A DNA stretch of 64,000 bases from Cohnella nanjingensis. GTDB lineage: Bacteria; Bacillota; Bacilli; Paenibacillales; Paenibacillaceae. Position 1 is the first letter of the stretch. Each line of letters starts with the position of its first letter. The position numbers were made by a program, and so were the translations under genes. Below are positions 29,624 to 38,292 of this stretch, piece after piece. The stretch lies in assembly GCF_014212125.1 (NCBI RefSeq), contig NZ_JACJVP010000030.1, positions 1-64,000 on the forward strand. Reading direction: 5' to 3'. The notes under the pieces are model-generated. The model was not told the DNA's origin, did no database searches, and worked only from the letters and a program-made list of their open reading frames with translations.

Positions 29624-31423
29624 TTACGCGCGGGGTGCGGCGCGGACGGCGCCGGCTCGTTTCCTCCATTCCACGCGCGCGAAATTGCCGAGAATCAGGA
29701 CAAGCACGGCCGCTTGGGGGATGATGACTTCCCAGCAGTTGAAGATGCCGAGCGAAGGCACTTCGGGCAAGTAGCCCGGCACGTGCGCCGGGAGCTTCCC
29801 GGCGACCTGGAGAGCGTGAATGCTCTTGCCCACGAACTTGAACGCCATGTAGTACAGCAGCAGACCGGCCAGCAGGAAGAAAGGCCGGACCGGGATGCGC
29901 GCGCTGAGCTTCAGGATGGCGAACGCGATCGCGGCCAGGACGACGACCGATCCGCCGATCCCGAGCAGCAGGTCCTGTATCCGGATCGTAGGCGCCATGC
30001 CGACGTAGAAGATGATCGTCTCCGCGCCTTCGCGCAAGACGGACAGGAAGGCGGTGAGCGCAAGCGACCAGACCGCGCCCTTCGCCAAGGAAGCGCCGAT
30101 GGCGCGCTCGACGAACCGGTTCCAGTTCGCCAGATTGGACTTGCCGTGAAGCCATGCGCCGACCGTGATCATGAACACGACGGCGATGAGGCCCGTGATG
30201 CCCTCCAGCATCTCGCGCGAGCTGCCCGTCGACAGGTTGGACAGCAGAACGGTCAGCACGAAGGCGAACGCGGCGGAGGCTACGAAGCCCGCGCCGGCGC
30301 CGGACCAGATCCATTTGCGCTTGTCGGCGTGGCCGGCGCGGCTGAGCATCGCGAGCAGCGCCGCGATGATGAGGATCGCCTCGAGCCCTTCCCGGAACAA
30401 GATGACCGCCGCGTCCCAGGCGGAGTAGCCGGACGCGTTCGCGTAAGGCTCGAGCTGCCGCATCAGTTGGTCGGCCAGACCGCCCGCCTTGGCATAGTCC
30501 GGCGGATTCGACAGCAGCGCGCTGGAGAGCGAGATCATCGCCGTCTCGATCGCCGTATACGCTTGGGACGAACGCGTGCTGACCTCGCCCTCGACGTTCG
30601 GCCAGGCGGAGACGAAGAGATCCATCTTCGCAGCCGCATCGGCGGCGCGGGACGCCTTGATATCGTCTTCGGCCTTCCCCAGCAGCGCCATGAGATCCGC
30701 GATCGAAGCGATGCCGCTCTCCGGCTTCGCCTCGGCGCCCGCGTTCGCGCGTCCCGAGGCGTAATCGTCCAGCGTCTGGATCAGCTCCTGCAGCTTAGCC
30801 GCCGTACGCTCGGCGCTCGGCGGCTCCGTGTTGATCGCGATGCGGGCGCCGCTGATCTTGACCTCGATCTGCCCGTACAGGGCCGTATCGCGCTTGCGGA
30901 TCGCGCTTTCGGCTTGCCCCCAGTCGGAGACGAAGCCGGCATACGCCTGCTTCGCGGCGGCGAAGTCCGATTCCTTCGCCGCGGCGAGACTCTTCTCCAA
31001 GTTCGGGAGCATCGCCCGAACTTGCTGGCGCACGTCCCCTTGACCGCCGGCTTCGTCGTCGGCCGATACGAACGCGTCGGCGGATTTGGCCAGCGCGGAC
31101 ACGGCCTTGTAGGCGGCGTCCGGATCGTCGGCCGCCTGCGCGAGCGCGCTCTCCGCCTTGGCGATGGCCGCGGTCAGCGCCGCTGCTTCGGCGGCGCCGC
31201 CGCGATCGGCCGCTCCCCATACCTTGTTCAACCCGGCGACCGCTTCCGTAACGGTCGTCCACTCGCGGTCGCCCGCGCCGATCAGGGCGTCGCTCGCGTA
31301 GTAGATCAGCTGCTTGTGCAGCTCCGCCGCCGCATCCGTCTTTCCGCCGTCGGAGGCATAGGCGGAACCCATCGGGAGGAGTCCGACGGCCAGCAGCATG
31401 AATATAAGTCCTAAGCGTCTCAT
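29624..31423 (-). CDS. efeU: FTR1-family iron permease with large N-terminal domain
   Basis: A 599-residue EfeU. The N terminus is a signal-like helix (LGLIFMLLAVGLLPMG). Residues ~25-305 are an extracytoplasmic helical domain seen in long Bacillota forms. The FTR1 membrane part (~310-590, seven helices) has both REGLE-type iron motifs: LFREGLEAIL and LREGAETI. It imports ferric iron across the membrane. The start is put at ATG 31423 with GAGG 8 bases upstream; this places it 15 bases after the efeB stop. It is the last gene of efeM-efeB-efeU, under a Fur box. Confidence 0.92.
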   Translation of the reverse strand: MRRLGLIFMLLAVGLLPMGSAYASDGGKTDAAAELHKQLIYYASDALIGAGDREWTTVTEAVAGLNKVWGAADRGGAAEAAALTAAIAKAESALAQAADDPDAAYKAVSALAKSADAFVSADDEAGGQGDVRQQVRAMLPNLEKSLAAAKESDFAAAKQAYAGFVSDWGQAESAIRKRDTALYGQIEVKISGARIAINTEPPSAERTAAKLQELIQTLDDYASGRANAGAEAKPESGIASIADLMALLGKAEDDIKASRAADAAAKMDLFVSAWPNVEGEVSTRSSQAYTAIETAMISLSSALLSNPPDYAKAGGLADQLMRQLEPYANASGYSAWDAAVILFREGLEAILIIAALLAMLSRAGHADKRKWIWSGAGAGFVASAAFAFVLTVLLSNLSTGSSREMLEGITGLIAVVFMITVGAWLHGKSNLANWNRFVERAIGASLAKGAVWSLALTAFLSVLREGAETIIFYVGMAPTIRIQDLLLGIGGSVVVLAAIAFAILKLSARIPVRPFFLLAGLLLYYMAFKFVGKSIHALQVAGKLPAHVPGYLPEVPSLGIFNCWEVIIPQAAVLVLILGNFARVEWRKRAGAVRAAPRA

Positions 31424-31438
31424 CGTCAGCACCTCAGC

Positions 31439-32725
31439 CTACAGTAAAGTATCCCCGATATATCCGCCTTCCCTCACGCCGGGCAGCACCGCGTAGATGC
31501 CGCTCCCCACGTGCTGGATGTATTCGTTCAGCCGATCCGACGCGGCCAGCTTCTCTTGCATCGGAATGAACTGCTCTCTCGGGTCGCGGTTGAAGCAGAT
31601 GAAGAGCAGGCCCGCGTCCAGTTGTCCCGTTCGCAGGTCGATGCCGTTCGAGTACGAATAGCCGCGGCGGTGGATCTTCACCTTGCCGCCCATGCTGGCG
31701 AGCGCCATGTGCGAGTCCGCGGGTATGATCGGTTTGCCGTTCTTGCCCGTTTTCGCATAGTCGGCTTTGTCGAATTCCCCGGCTTGCCCCAGGGGAGCGC
31801 CGGAGTCGCGGTGGCGGCCGAAGGTCGCCTCCTGCTCGCCGAGCGTGGTCCGGTCCCACACCTCGATCCGCATCCGGATGCGGCGGACGGCCATATAGCT
31901 GCCGCCGTCCATCCAAGGCGCGCCGTCCGCGCCCTTGGCCCAGACGATCTCGCCCGCCACGTCCGCGTCGCCAACGGCCGGATTGTTCGTCCCGTCCTTG
32001 AAGCCGAGCAGGTTGCGCGGCGTCGCGCCCTTCGGGTCGGCGAGGCCGGAGCGCTGGTAGCCCTGCTGCATCCAGCGGAGCACGGCCTTCCCGCGGGCGA
32101 TCCGGGCGAGATTGCGGATGGCATGGAAGGCGACTTGCGGATCGTTCGCGCACACTTGAACGATGACGTCGCCGTGAGACCATTCGGGCACCAGCTCGTC
32201 GCGCTTGAACGCCGGAATGTCGGCGAGCGCCTTCGGGCGTTTGCCCGCGAGCCCGAAGCGGTCGTCGAAGAACGACGCGCCGAGCCCGAACGTCAGCGTC
32301 GTGCGGACCGGCAGCAAGCCGATCGTCTCGCCCGTGTCCGCCGGCGGCACGAGGGCGTTCCCGCTCTCATCCGCGACGCCTTCGCCGGCCGCGATGCGCG
32401 CGGAAGCATCCGTCCATTGCTTGAACAGCTTGCGGACCGTCTCCAGGCTGGTCGTCGTGAAATCAAACGCACCCATGCAGACGTAATCCTGCATGGGTGT
32501 TACTATGCCGCCTTGATGCGCGCCATAGAACGGGATGGTTCCAGCTGCGGGCGCAGGCTTGGCGGATGCCGGCTTCGGTTCGTCGAGCAGACTCAGCCCC
32601 TTGAGGCCTGTCGCGCCGAGCAGCAGGCCGATCCCGCCGACGGCGCCCATCTTGAGCACGTCGCGTCGGGAGACCCGCTTGGGCTCCCGCCCTTCGTTCT
32701 GCGGTTGTTCGATCTCGCGGTCCAT
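31439..32725 (-). CDS. efeB: Dyp-type peroxidase/deferrochelatase
   Basis: A 428-residue EfeB. The N terminus has a twin-arginine signal (VSRRDVLKMGAVGGIGLLLG), so it is exported folded with haem. The family GxxDG motif is GFKDGTNNP, and later MGGKVKIHRRGYSYSNG carries the proximal haem histidine region; a catalytic Arg follows. EfeB oxidises ferrous iron or extracts iron from haem outside the membrane, feeding EfeU. The ATG has GGAGG 6 bases upstream and starts one base after the stop codon of efeM. It lies between the lipoprotein and permease genes in the usual EfeUOB set. Confidence 0.93.
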   Translation of the reverse strand: MDREIEQPQNEGREPKRVSRRDVLKMGAVGGIGLLLGATGLKGLSLLDEPKPASAKPAPAAGTIPFYGAHQGGIVTPMQDYVCMGAFDFTTTSLETVRKLFKQWTDASARIAAGEGVADESGNALVPPADTGETIGLLPVRTTLTFGLGASFFDDRFGLAGKRPKALADIPAFKRDELVPEWSHGDVIVQVCANDPQVAFHAIRNLARIARGKAVLRWMQQGYQRSGLADPKGATPRNLLGFKDGTNNPAVGDADVAGEIVWAKGADGAPWMDGGSYMAVRRIRMRIEVWDRTTLGEQEATFGRHRDSGAPLGQAGEFDKADYAKTGKNGKPIIPADSHMALASMGGKVKIHRRGYSYSNGIDLRTGQLDAGLLFICFNRDPREQFIPMQEKLAASDRLNEYIQHVGSGIYAVLPGVREGGYIGDTLL

Positions 32726-32726
32726 G

Positions 32727-33602
32727 TTAAACCTCCACGACCGTTCCGACTTGGGAGAGCGGCTCCGCCAAGGCGTCGATCGCTTGGCTCAACTTCTTGA
32801 CCTCATCTTCCTTCAGCGTCGTGTAGAGGACGTAGCCGCCGTCTTTGCGGTACGGTTCCAGCGTCTTGTCGAGATCGGCGAAGCGTGCTTCGATCTCGGC
32901 CGCCAGCTCGGCGTTTTTCTCCTTGACCGTCGATTGGAGGACGTTGTAGATCTCCTTCGCGCCGTCCACGTTGGCCGCGAAGTCGTACAGATCGGTATGG
33001 GAATAGCGCTCTTCCTCGCCGGTGACTTTGCTGGACGACACTTCGTTCAGCAGTTCCACGGCGCCCGTCACGAGCATCGGCGTATCGATCTCGACGCTCT
33101 CCATCTTGACGCGCAGCTGCTTCACGTCTTGCAGCAGCTGGTCTGCGACCGAAGTTTGGCCGTCGAGCTTGTTGTCGACCCACAGCGCCTTCTCGAGCTT
33201 GTGGTAGCCGCGCCATTCGGCGTCCGGCACGTCGCCTTCGCGGGCGTCGATCCATGGATCGAAATCGCCGAGCGATTCGGCGATCGGCTCGATGCGTTCG
33301 TAGAACATCCGGGACGGCGCGTACAGGGACTTGGCTTTGTCGATGTCCCCGTCGCGGATCGCCTGAACGAAGGCGTCCGTCGACTTGACGAATTGGTCGG
33401 TCTGGTCGATGACGTATTGCCGGTAGGCGTCCACGGCCGCTTGGAATGCTGCGGCGCCCGGACTGGCGGATGCGGAAGCGGTTGCGCTTGCTGAAGGCGA
33501 GGCGGAGGACTTCGCTTCTTTATTGGATTCGCCGCAAGCCGATACGAGCAGGACGGCTGCGAGCGAGGTGGCGATCAGGGCGGTACGGGACGATTTCAGC
33601 AC
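32727..33602 (-). CDS. efeM: EfeM/EfeO-family iron-uptake lipoprotein (imelysin, M75)
   Basis: A 291-residue lipoprotein, signal peptide ending in the lipobox LVSAC, then a Ser/Ala-rich linker. The mature part is an M75 (imelysin-like) domain with the HxxE metal motif in YHKLEKALW. The cupredoxin domain of full EfeO is missing, so it is the short EfeM form. It binds iron outside the membrane and hands it to EfeU. The start is GTG at 33602, with AAGGAG 9 bases upstream; the longer reading from 33680 passes through the promoter. It is the first gene of the efe operon. Confidence 0.9.
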   Translation of the reverse strand: MLKSSRTALIATSLAAVLLVSACGESNKEAKSSASPSASATASASASPGAAAFQAAVDAYRQYVIDQTDQFVKSTDAFVQAIRDGDIDKAKSLYAPSRMFYERIEPIAESLGDFDPWIDAREGDVPDAEWRGYHKLEKALWVDNKLDGQTSVADQLLQDVKQLRVKMESVEIDTPMLVTGAVELLNEVSSSKVTGEEERYSHTDLYDFAANVDGAKEIYNVLQSTVKEKNAELAAEIEARFADLDKTLEPYRKDGGYVLYTTLKEDEVKKLSQAIDALAEPLSQVGTVVEV

Positions 33603-33650
33603 AAGGTGCAACTCCTTCAACGGTAAATGAGAGCTTTTCTCAACAAACAG

Positions 33651-33680
33651 ATGATAACCGTTATCAATTGACCGCGTCAA
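33651..33680 (-). promoter_or_regulatory. efe operon promoter with Fur box
   Basis: TGATAACCGTTATCA (33652-33666) is a perfect 7-1-7 Fur box. It overlaps the -10 (TATCAT) of a minus-strand promoter whose -35 is TTGACG at 33675-33680 (18-base spacer). Fur with iron would block RNA polymerase here. Confidence 0.85.
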
Positions 33681-33865
33681 TGCTTTTTTATGACGTTCGC
33701 AGAAATGTGGAAAATAGCTCTACACAGGAAGCGCTGAATCGGAGGGGGCGGATGCTCTCGCCGCTTAGATTTCGTAAAGCGGCCGGACTCGCACCGGCTA
33801 GCTGTGCCTGGCTTGACTAGGCGCGAACGAACGGCATAAAACCTACCGGCAGCAGCCAGCAGGCT

Positions 33866-33990
33866 AAAAAGTTGTAAACCTACCACTTTTGCGTCTCCAC
33901 CTTCATCCAAACCAGAAAAAGTTGCAAACGTACCACTTTTTTTGACTCCAACGTCATCCAAACCAGAAAAAGTTGTAAACGTACCACTTA
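33866..33990. repeat. ~50-bp tandem repeats with GTTGYAAACSTACCAC core
   Basis: Three tandem units begin AAAAAGTTG at 33866, 33916 and 33967 (periods 50 and 51). The core is GTTGCAAACGTACCAC or close. Further copies lie downstream at 34031 and 34082 in opposite orientation. No gene overlaps; the open frames here are low-quality and repetitive. Confidence 0.75.
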
Positions 33991-34028
33991 TTCGGCTAGT
34001 TTTCGCTGATTCAGTGATTTTCCCCCAA

Positions 34029-34106
34029 ATAAGTTGTACGTTTGCAAGTAATATCCTTCTTATAGCTAAAATAGGCAAAAAAAGTTGTACTTTTGCAACT
34101 TATTGC
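34029..34106. repeat. two inverted copies of the GTTGCAAACGTACCAC motif
   Basis: AAGTTGTACGTTTGCAAGT (about 34030-34048) and AAGTTGTACTTTTGCAACTT (about 34082-34101) are the reverse complement of the core in the direct repeats at 33866-33990, with one or two changes each. Confidence 0.65.
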
Positions 34107-34149
34107 TTTCCCGATGCTAGTACGGCCGATGCGATGCCGCCTCCACAAG

Positions 34150-34228
34150 AAAAACGGCTTCGCCGCCTTCCCAAGCTGCGACACGTTTTTATCGGCGGTC
34201 ATACAGAAATGCACAGGTGAGTGACTTT
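34150..34228. repeat. dispersed ~80-bp repeat, copy B
   Basis: Same elements and order as copy A: AAAAACGGCTTCGCCGCC, CGACACGTTTTTATCGG, GGTCATACAGAAATG. It lies upstream of the efe promoter region, copy A downstream of the efe terminator. Confidence 0.7.
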
Positions 34229-34251
34229 TATCTGCTGGATGACCAATAAAC

Positions 34252-34284
34252 AAAAAAACCGCCCTCAATTCAGCAGCCGGGCGG
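34252..34284 (-). terminator. terminator of the ddl-murF-alr operon
   Basis: On the minus strand CCGCCC and GGGCGG pair around a 14-base loop, followed by TTTTTTT. It lies ~140 bases after the alr stop. Confidence 0.7.
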
Positions 34285-34339
34285 CCTCCTATTGGCACCT
34301 CACATGGGAAGGTGGCATCACAGTCGAAGGTAGTATTTC

Positions 34340-34423
34340 AGATGAATCTGGCCTATCAGATGCATCTGGCATCATAGGTGCATCTAGCATTATTGGAAAG
34401 GTAGCATTACAGGCGAATCTAGC
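34340..34423. repeat. short 18-bp tandem repeats behind alr
   Basis: AGATGAATCTGGC, AGATGCATCTGGC and AGGTGCATCTAGC begin at 34340, 34358 and 34376 (period 18), with a fourth copy, AGGCGAATCTAGC, at 34411. They lie directly after the alr stop and encode nothing obvious. Confidence 0.7.
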
Positions 34424-34424
34424 C

Positions 34425-35558
34425 TCACAGGTAGACGCGTTCCACCCGAGCGGAGAGCGCGGTCGAGATCTCCTGCGGCACGCTCTCGAGACGGGCGGCG
34501 AGCTCCGCGCAGGTGATCCGCTCCTCCCCCTCTTCGCCGATCAGCGTCACGGGCGTGCCGGCGGGGTACGCGCGCGGCAGCCGAACCATCAGCTGGTCCA
34601 TCCCGATCTTGCCGACGATCGGCGCCCGCTCTCCGCCGACCAGCAGCTCCGAGCCGCGCAGCCCTTGGGACCAGCCGTCCGCGTAACCGATCGGTACCGT
34701 GCCGATCCATTCGGACTCCTCCGCCCGGTAGGCGTTGTCGTAGCCGATGTACGCGCCCTTCTCCACCTGCTTCGTCTGCAGCAGCCGGCTGGACAGACGG
34801 AGCGCGGGCGTAAGCTCCACGCCGGGTTGCCAGCGCCGGTCGCAGAACCCGTACATCGCCGCACCGATGCGCACCATGTCCATCGCGAGCGCCGGGAAAC
34901 GCAGCGCAGCCGCGCTGTTCGCGCAGTGGCATCTCCGCGGAACGATGCCCGAATCCGCGATCCAGCCGAGCATCTCGCGAAACCGGAGGCGCTGCGCCTC
35001 TAGGTAGGCCGTATCGGCTTGGCCGGCCGTCGCGAAGTGCGTGTAGGCGCCCTCGACGACGACGTCCCGCTTCGCCAGCCAAGGGACCAGCGCCTCCCAT
35101 TCCTCGCGCCCGCGGATGCCGAGCCGCCCGAGACCGGTGTCCAGCTTCACGTGAACCTTGATCTTCGGCAGCGTGTACGGATTCTTGTAGACGCGCGCCT
35201 CCGCCATCCATTCGGCCGAAGCGACGGTTAGCATCAGGTCCTGCTCGACCGCAAGCGGCAGCTCGCGGGGTTGAATCGGCGTCAACACGAGGATCGGATG
35301 CCGGATGCCTCCGCGCCGCAGCCGGAGCGCTTCGCTGAGATAGGCGACCGCCAGACTGTCCGCGCCGCCTTGGATCGCCGCCTCGGCGACCGCCAAGTCT
35401 CCGTGTCCGTAGCCGTCCGCCTTCACGACGGCCATGAATTCGGCACCCGTCGGGAGAGCGCCCCGAATCGCCCGGACGTTGTGCCGGATCGCGGCCAGGT
35501 CGATCTCCGCCCGCGTATCCCGGTGCAGGTCCGAACGCATGGCCAGCGCCGCTCTCAT
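34425..35558 (-). CDS. alr: alanine racemase
   Basis: A 377-residue PLP enzyme that interconverts L- and D-alanine in the cytoplasm. The PLP lysine is in AVVKADGYGHG, the N-terminal barrel has VHVKLDTGLGRLG, and the catalytic Tyr of the opposite subunit is in IGYDNAY. The C-terminal beta domain holds VPIGYADGW and VGKIGMDQLMV. The start is ATG at 35558, which overlaps the murF stop (ATGA), so translation is probably coupled. It is the third gene of ddl-murF-alr, and makes the D-Ala that Ddl joins. Confidence 0.94.
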   Translation of the reverse strand: MRAALAMRSDLHRDTRAEIDLAAIRHNVRAIRGALPTGAEFMAVVKADGYGHGDLAVAEAAIQGGADSLAVAYLSEALRLRRGGIRHPILVLTPIQPRELPLAVEQDLMLTVASAEWMAEARVYKNPYTLPKIKVHVKLDTGLGRLGIRGREEWEALVPWLAKRDVVVEGAYTHFATAGQADTAYLEAQRLRFREMLGWIADSGIVPRRCHCANSAAALRFPALAMDMVRIGAAMYGFCDRRWQPGVELTPALRLSSRLLQTKQVEKGAYIGYDNAYRAEESEWIGTVPIGYADGWSQGLRGSELLVGGERAPIVGKIGMDQLMVRLPRAYPAGTPVTLIGEEGEERITCAELAARLESVPQEISTALSARVERVYL

Positions 35559-36955
35559 GGCTGAACCTGGCCTTCGGACAAGGCCGTAACGACGTCTTCC
35601 AGCTTCATCTCGCGGGACGCTTTCACGAGCAGGAACGCATCCGGCCGCAGGACATCCCGGATCCGTCCGATCATCGCCTGCTTGTCGATGTCGTGAAAGA
35701 CGCGGCTCGGCTTCATTCGCTTGCCCGCCTCCTCCGCGAGGTACGCGGACAACGGACCGTACGCGAAGAGATAGTCGGCGTGCGCCGCCGCGCAAGCTCC
35801 GATCTCCCGGTGAAGATCGATCGCTTGGTCGCCTAGATCCTGCATGTCGCCGAGTACGGCGATCCTCGTCTTGTCGCCGGCTACGGCGCTTAACGCGGCG
35901 AGCGACGCCTTCGCGCTGGCGGGGTTCGACTTGTACGTGTCGTTGAGGATCTGGACCGATCCGATGCGCACGATCTCGTTGCGCATCCCGGTGAGCTCTA
36001 CCTTATGGAATCCGGCTTTGATCTGCGCCAGATCCATCATCCCGACGCGGACCGCCGCGGCGACCGCCGCCATCGCGTTCTCCAGCTGGTGGCGGCCGAC
36101 GGCCGGAATCGTCAACGTCGTCAGCTCGTCCCCGTCGTCCAGGGCGAAGGTCGTCCCGCTGGCGTACAGCGCGAATGACAACGGATAATAGTCGTTTCGC
36201 CGCGACATGCCGAACGACACCTTCTCGTAAGGACCTTCTTTGCCTTCCAGCGCCCCGGACAGCAGAGGATCGTCTCCGTTGTAGATCAGCAAGCCGCCCT
36301 GTCGTAGACCCTGCGCGATCTCCAGCTTCGCCTGCAGGATATTCGCCTTGCTCCCCAGGTCGCCCAGATGCGCGTCGCCGACGTTCGTGACGATCGCCGC
36401 GTCCGGCATCGCGATCGAAGACAGCAACCCGATCTCGCCCAATCCCGACATGCCCATCTCCACGACGGCCATCTCCGTCTCTTCCGCCAGCGACAGCAGC
36501 GTGAGCGGAACGCCCAGATGGTTGTTCAGATTGCCGGAGGTCTTCTGCGTCGCGTAGCGTTCGCTCAGCACGCCCGCCAGCATATCCTTGGTGGAGGTCT
36601 TGCCGTTGCTGCCGGTGACGGCGATGATCTTCGCCCGCAGTTGCGCCCGGTAAGACATGGCCAGCAGTTGGATGGCGGAGAGCGTATCCTCCACCAGGAG
36701 CACGGGCACGCGATCCGTCGGCGGATGCGGGGTCTCGCGATTCCACAGGACGGCGGCCGCCCCCTGCGCGATCGCTTGGTCCGCGAAGGCATGGCCGTCG
36801 AAGCGGTCCCCGACGATCGGCACGTAGAGCTGGCCCGGCTGCAGCGTGCGCGTGTCGATAGATACGCCTCGAATGACCGTATCCGCCTCGCGCGTCGAGA
36901 CCGGCTCCTGCACCTTCAGCATGGTCGCAATCTGACTTAACGTTCTGCGAATCAT
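35555..36955 (-). CDS. murF: UDP-MurNAc-tripeptide--D-Ala-D-Ala ligase
   Basis: A 466-residue Mur ligase. It adds D-Ala-D-Ala to UDP-MurNAc-tripeptide, the last cytoplasmic peptide step. The ATP loop is VTGSNGKTSTKDM, the central domain has MGMSGLGEIGLLS, and the C-terminal domain LNDTYKSNPASAKASL and LGDMQDLG. The carbamylated-lysine region is complete. Its ATG overlaps the ddl stop by four bases, as alr does with murF, so the three genes are tightly coupled. Length is typical of MurF (450-470). Confidence 0.95.
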   Translation of the reverse strand: MIRRTLSQIATMLKVQEPVSTREADTVIRGVSIDTRTLQPGQLYVPIVGDRFDGHAFADQAIAQGAAAVLWNRETPHPPTDRVPVLLVEDTLSAIQLLAMSYRAQLRAKIIAVTGSNGKTSTKDMLAGVLSERYATQKTSGNLNNHLGVPLTLLSLAEETEMAVVEMGMSGLGEIGLLSSIAMPDAAIVTNVGDAHLGDLGSKANILQAKLEIAQGLRQGGLLIYNGDDPLLSGALEGKEGPYEKVSFGMSRRNDYYPLSFALYASGTTFALDDGDELTTLTIPAVGRHQLENAMAAVAAAVRVGMMDLAQIKAGFHKVELTGMRNEIVRIGSVQILNDTYKSNPASAKASLAALSAVAGDKTRIAVLGDMQDLGDQAIDLHREIGACAAAHADYLFAYGPLSAYLAEEAGKRMKPSRVFHDIDKQAMIGRIRDVLRPDAFLLVKASREMKLEDVVTALSEGQVQP

Positions 36956-38046
36956 TGGCCGTCCCCCCTGGTGTACCGAATCGTCTGCTTATCCGCATGC
37001 CGCGTGAACGCGTAGTCGATCAGCTTCTCGATCAGCTCCGAGTAGCGCGTGCCGTCCGTCCGCTCCCACATGATCGGATACATGCTGAAGGCCGTGAAGC
37101 CCGGCAGCGTATTGATCTCGTTCAAGTAGAGTCGGCCTGTCCGGTCGAGGAAGAAGTCGACGCGGGCGAGCCCCGCGCAATCGAGCGCTTGATAGGCCCG
37201 GATCGCCTGTTCGCGGATCTCGTTCGCCGTCGCTTCCGGGAGCTCCGCCGGGATCGACATCGCGAGGCGCCCGGCCAAATATTTCTCGTTGTAATCGAAA
37301 AATGCCTGATCGTGTATGAATTCGCCGGGCACGGAAGCCAACGCCCGGTCGTTGCCCCGGACCGCGACCTGAATCTCCCGGCCCGCGATCTCTTCCTCTA
37401 CGACGATCTTGCGGTCGTAGCTGAAAGCCTCCTCGACGGCGGAGAGCAGCTGGACGCGGTCCTCGCAGCGGTTGATCCCGATGCTGGAGCCGAGCGAGGC
37501 CGGCTTCACGTAGCAAGGATAGCCGATCGACGCTTCGATCTCCCGGATCGAAGCTTCCCCTTCCTCCTGCCAGTCGGCGTATCGGAACGCCAGGTACGCG
37601 GCTTGCGCGATGCCCGCATGGGACAGCACCGCTTTGGCGGCCGCCTTGTCCAGCGCGACGGCGGAGGACAGCACGCCATTGCCGACATAGGGGATGTCCA
37701 ACAGCTCCAGGAGCCCCTGTACCGTGCCGTCCTCGCCGTTCGAGCCGTGCAGCAGCGGCAGCGCCACCTGCCTTCCGCCGCCGCCGAACAGCTTGGCCGC
37801 GACCGCGCCGAGCGACCGCGCGGGATTCGCCAGATCGGGATCCGCAGGGATCGTCAGATCGTTCGGATCCGTCACCCGCTCGACCAGCCGCCCGCGGTGG
37901 CACCAGACGCCTTCCCGCGTGATGTAGACCGGATAGACGTCGAATTTGTCGCGATCGATCGATTGCAGGACGGTCAGCGCCGTTTTGAGCGAGATCTCGT
38001 GCTCGACGGACTTGCCGCCGTATAGGACAAACAATTTCGTTTTCAT
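36952..38046 (-). CDS. ddl: D-alanine--D-alanine ligase
   Basis: A 364-residue ATP-grasp ligase. It starts LFVLYGGKSVEHEISL, has ALPLLHGSNGEDGTVQG, KPASLGSSIGI, VEEEIAGREIQVAV, and ends with YLNEINTLPGFT. The omega loop is FFDYNEKYLAG, with the Tyr/Lys pair of D-Ala-D-Ala enzymes and not the His of VanA-type D-Ala-D-Lac ligases, so normal vancomycin-binding precursors are expected. It is the first gene of the operon. The nearest SD (GAGGAGG) lies 14 bases before the ATG and is part of a leader inverted repeat. Confidence 0.94.
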   Translation of the reverse strand: MKTKLFVLYGGKSVEHEISLKTALTVLQSIDRDKFDVYPVYITREGVWCHRGRLVERVTDPNDLTIPADPDLANPARSLGAVAAKLFGGGGRQVALPLLHGSNGEDGTVQGLLELLDIPYVGNGVLSSAVALDKAAAKAVLSHAGIAQAAYLAFRYADWQEEGEASIREIEASIGYPCYVKPASLGSSIGINRCEDRVQLLSAVEEAFSYDRKIVVEEEIAGREIQVAVRGNDRALASVPGEFIHDQAFFDYNEKYLAGRLAMSIPAELPEATANEIREQAIRAYQALDCAGLARVDFFLDRTGRLYLNEINTLPGFTAFSMYPIMWERTDGTRYSELIEKLIDYAFTRHADKQTIRYTRGDGQ

Positions 38047-38057
38047 GGTAAGAAAAA

Positions 38058-38117
38058 AGGCCTCCTCGTACGTTCGGCTATCTGTCCCCAGATTAACCTT
38101 CAGTACTAAAGAGGCCT
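38058..38117 (-). promoter_or_regulatory. ddl leader inverted repeat overlapping the ribosome binding site
   Basis: AGGCCTC at 38058-38064 and GAGGCCT at 38111-38117 can pair in the ddl leader. The proximal arm overlaps GAGGAGG and is followed by TTTTTTCTT, so the fold could act as an attenuator or hide the SD. The T-box consensus is absent. Confidence 0.35.
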
Positions 38118-38292
38118 GTAAGAAATGTTTAATTAAAGCTTAAGAAAAGATAAACGATTCCATAAACCGGAAAATCGCCGTCGCCGGGCGGATGGCGCAA
38201 GATGCACCGAATCTCGCAAGACCGAATCTCGCAAGACGTACCGAATGACGTCGATCGAGCCGCCGCTTAAGCGAAGAGCGAATGCCCTACCG

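Larger units (their letters stand above)
33667..34424. other. 758-base gene-free stretch with several repeat families
   Basis: Between the efe promoter and the alr stop no coding region is supported. The stretch holds the ~50-bp tandem repeats and their inverted copies (33866-34106), dispersed repeat copy B (34150), the ddl-murF-alr terminator (34252) and 18-bp repeats (34340). It is clearly less GC-rich than the flanks. Confidence 0.7.

Noticed and set aside
33677..34078. 133-residue minus-strand frame with SGTFATFSGLDE repeats
   Set aside because: It translates the ~50-bp intergenic repeats; no start signal, low GC, and the direct and inverted copies argue for DNA-level function.
38047..38160. 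T-box riboswitch in front of ddl
   Set aside because: The T-box sequence (AGGGTGGNACCGCG type) and specifier stem are absent; only a short inverted repeat is present.
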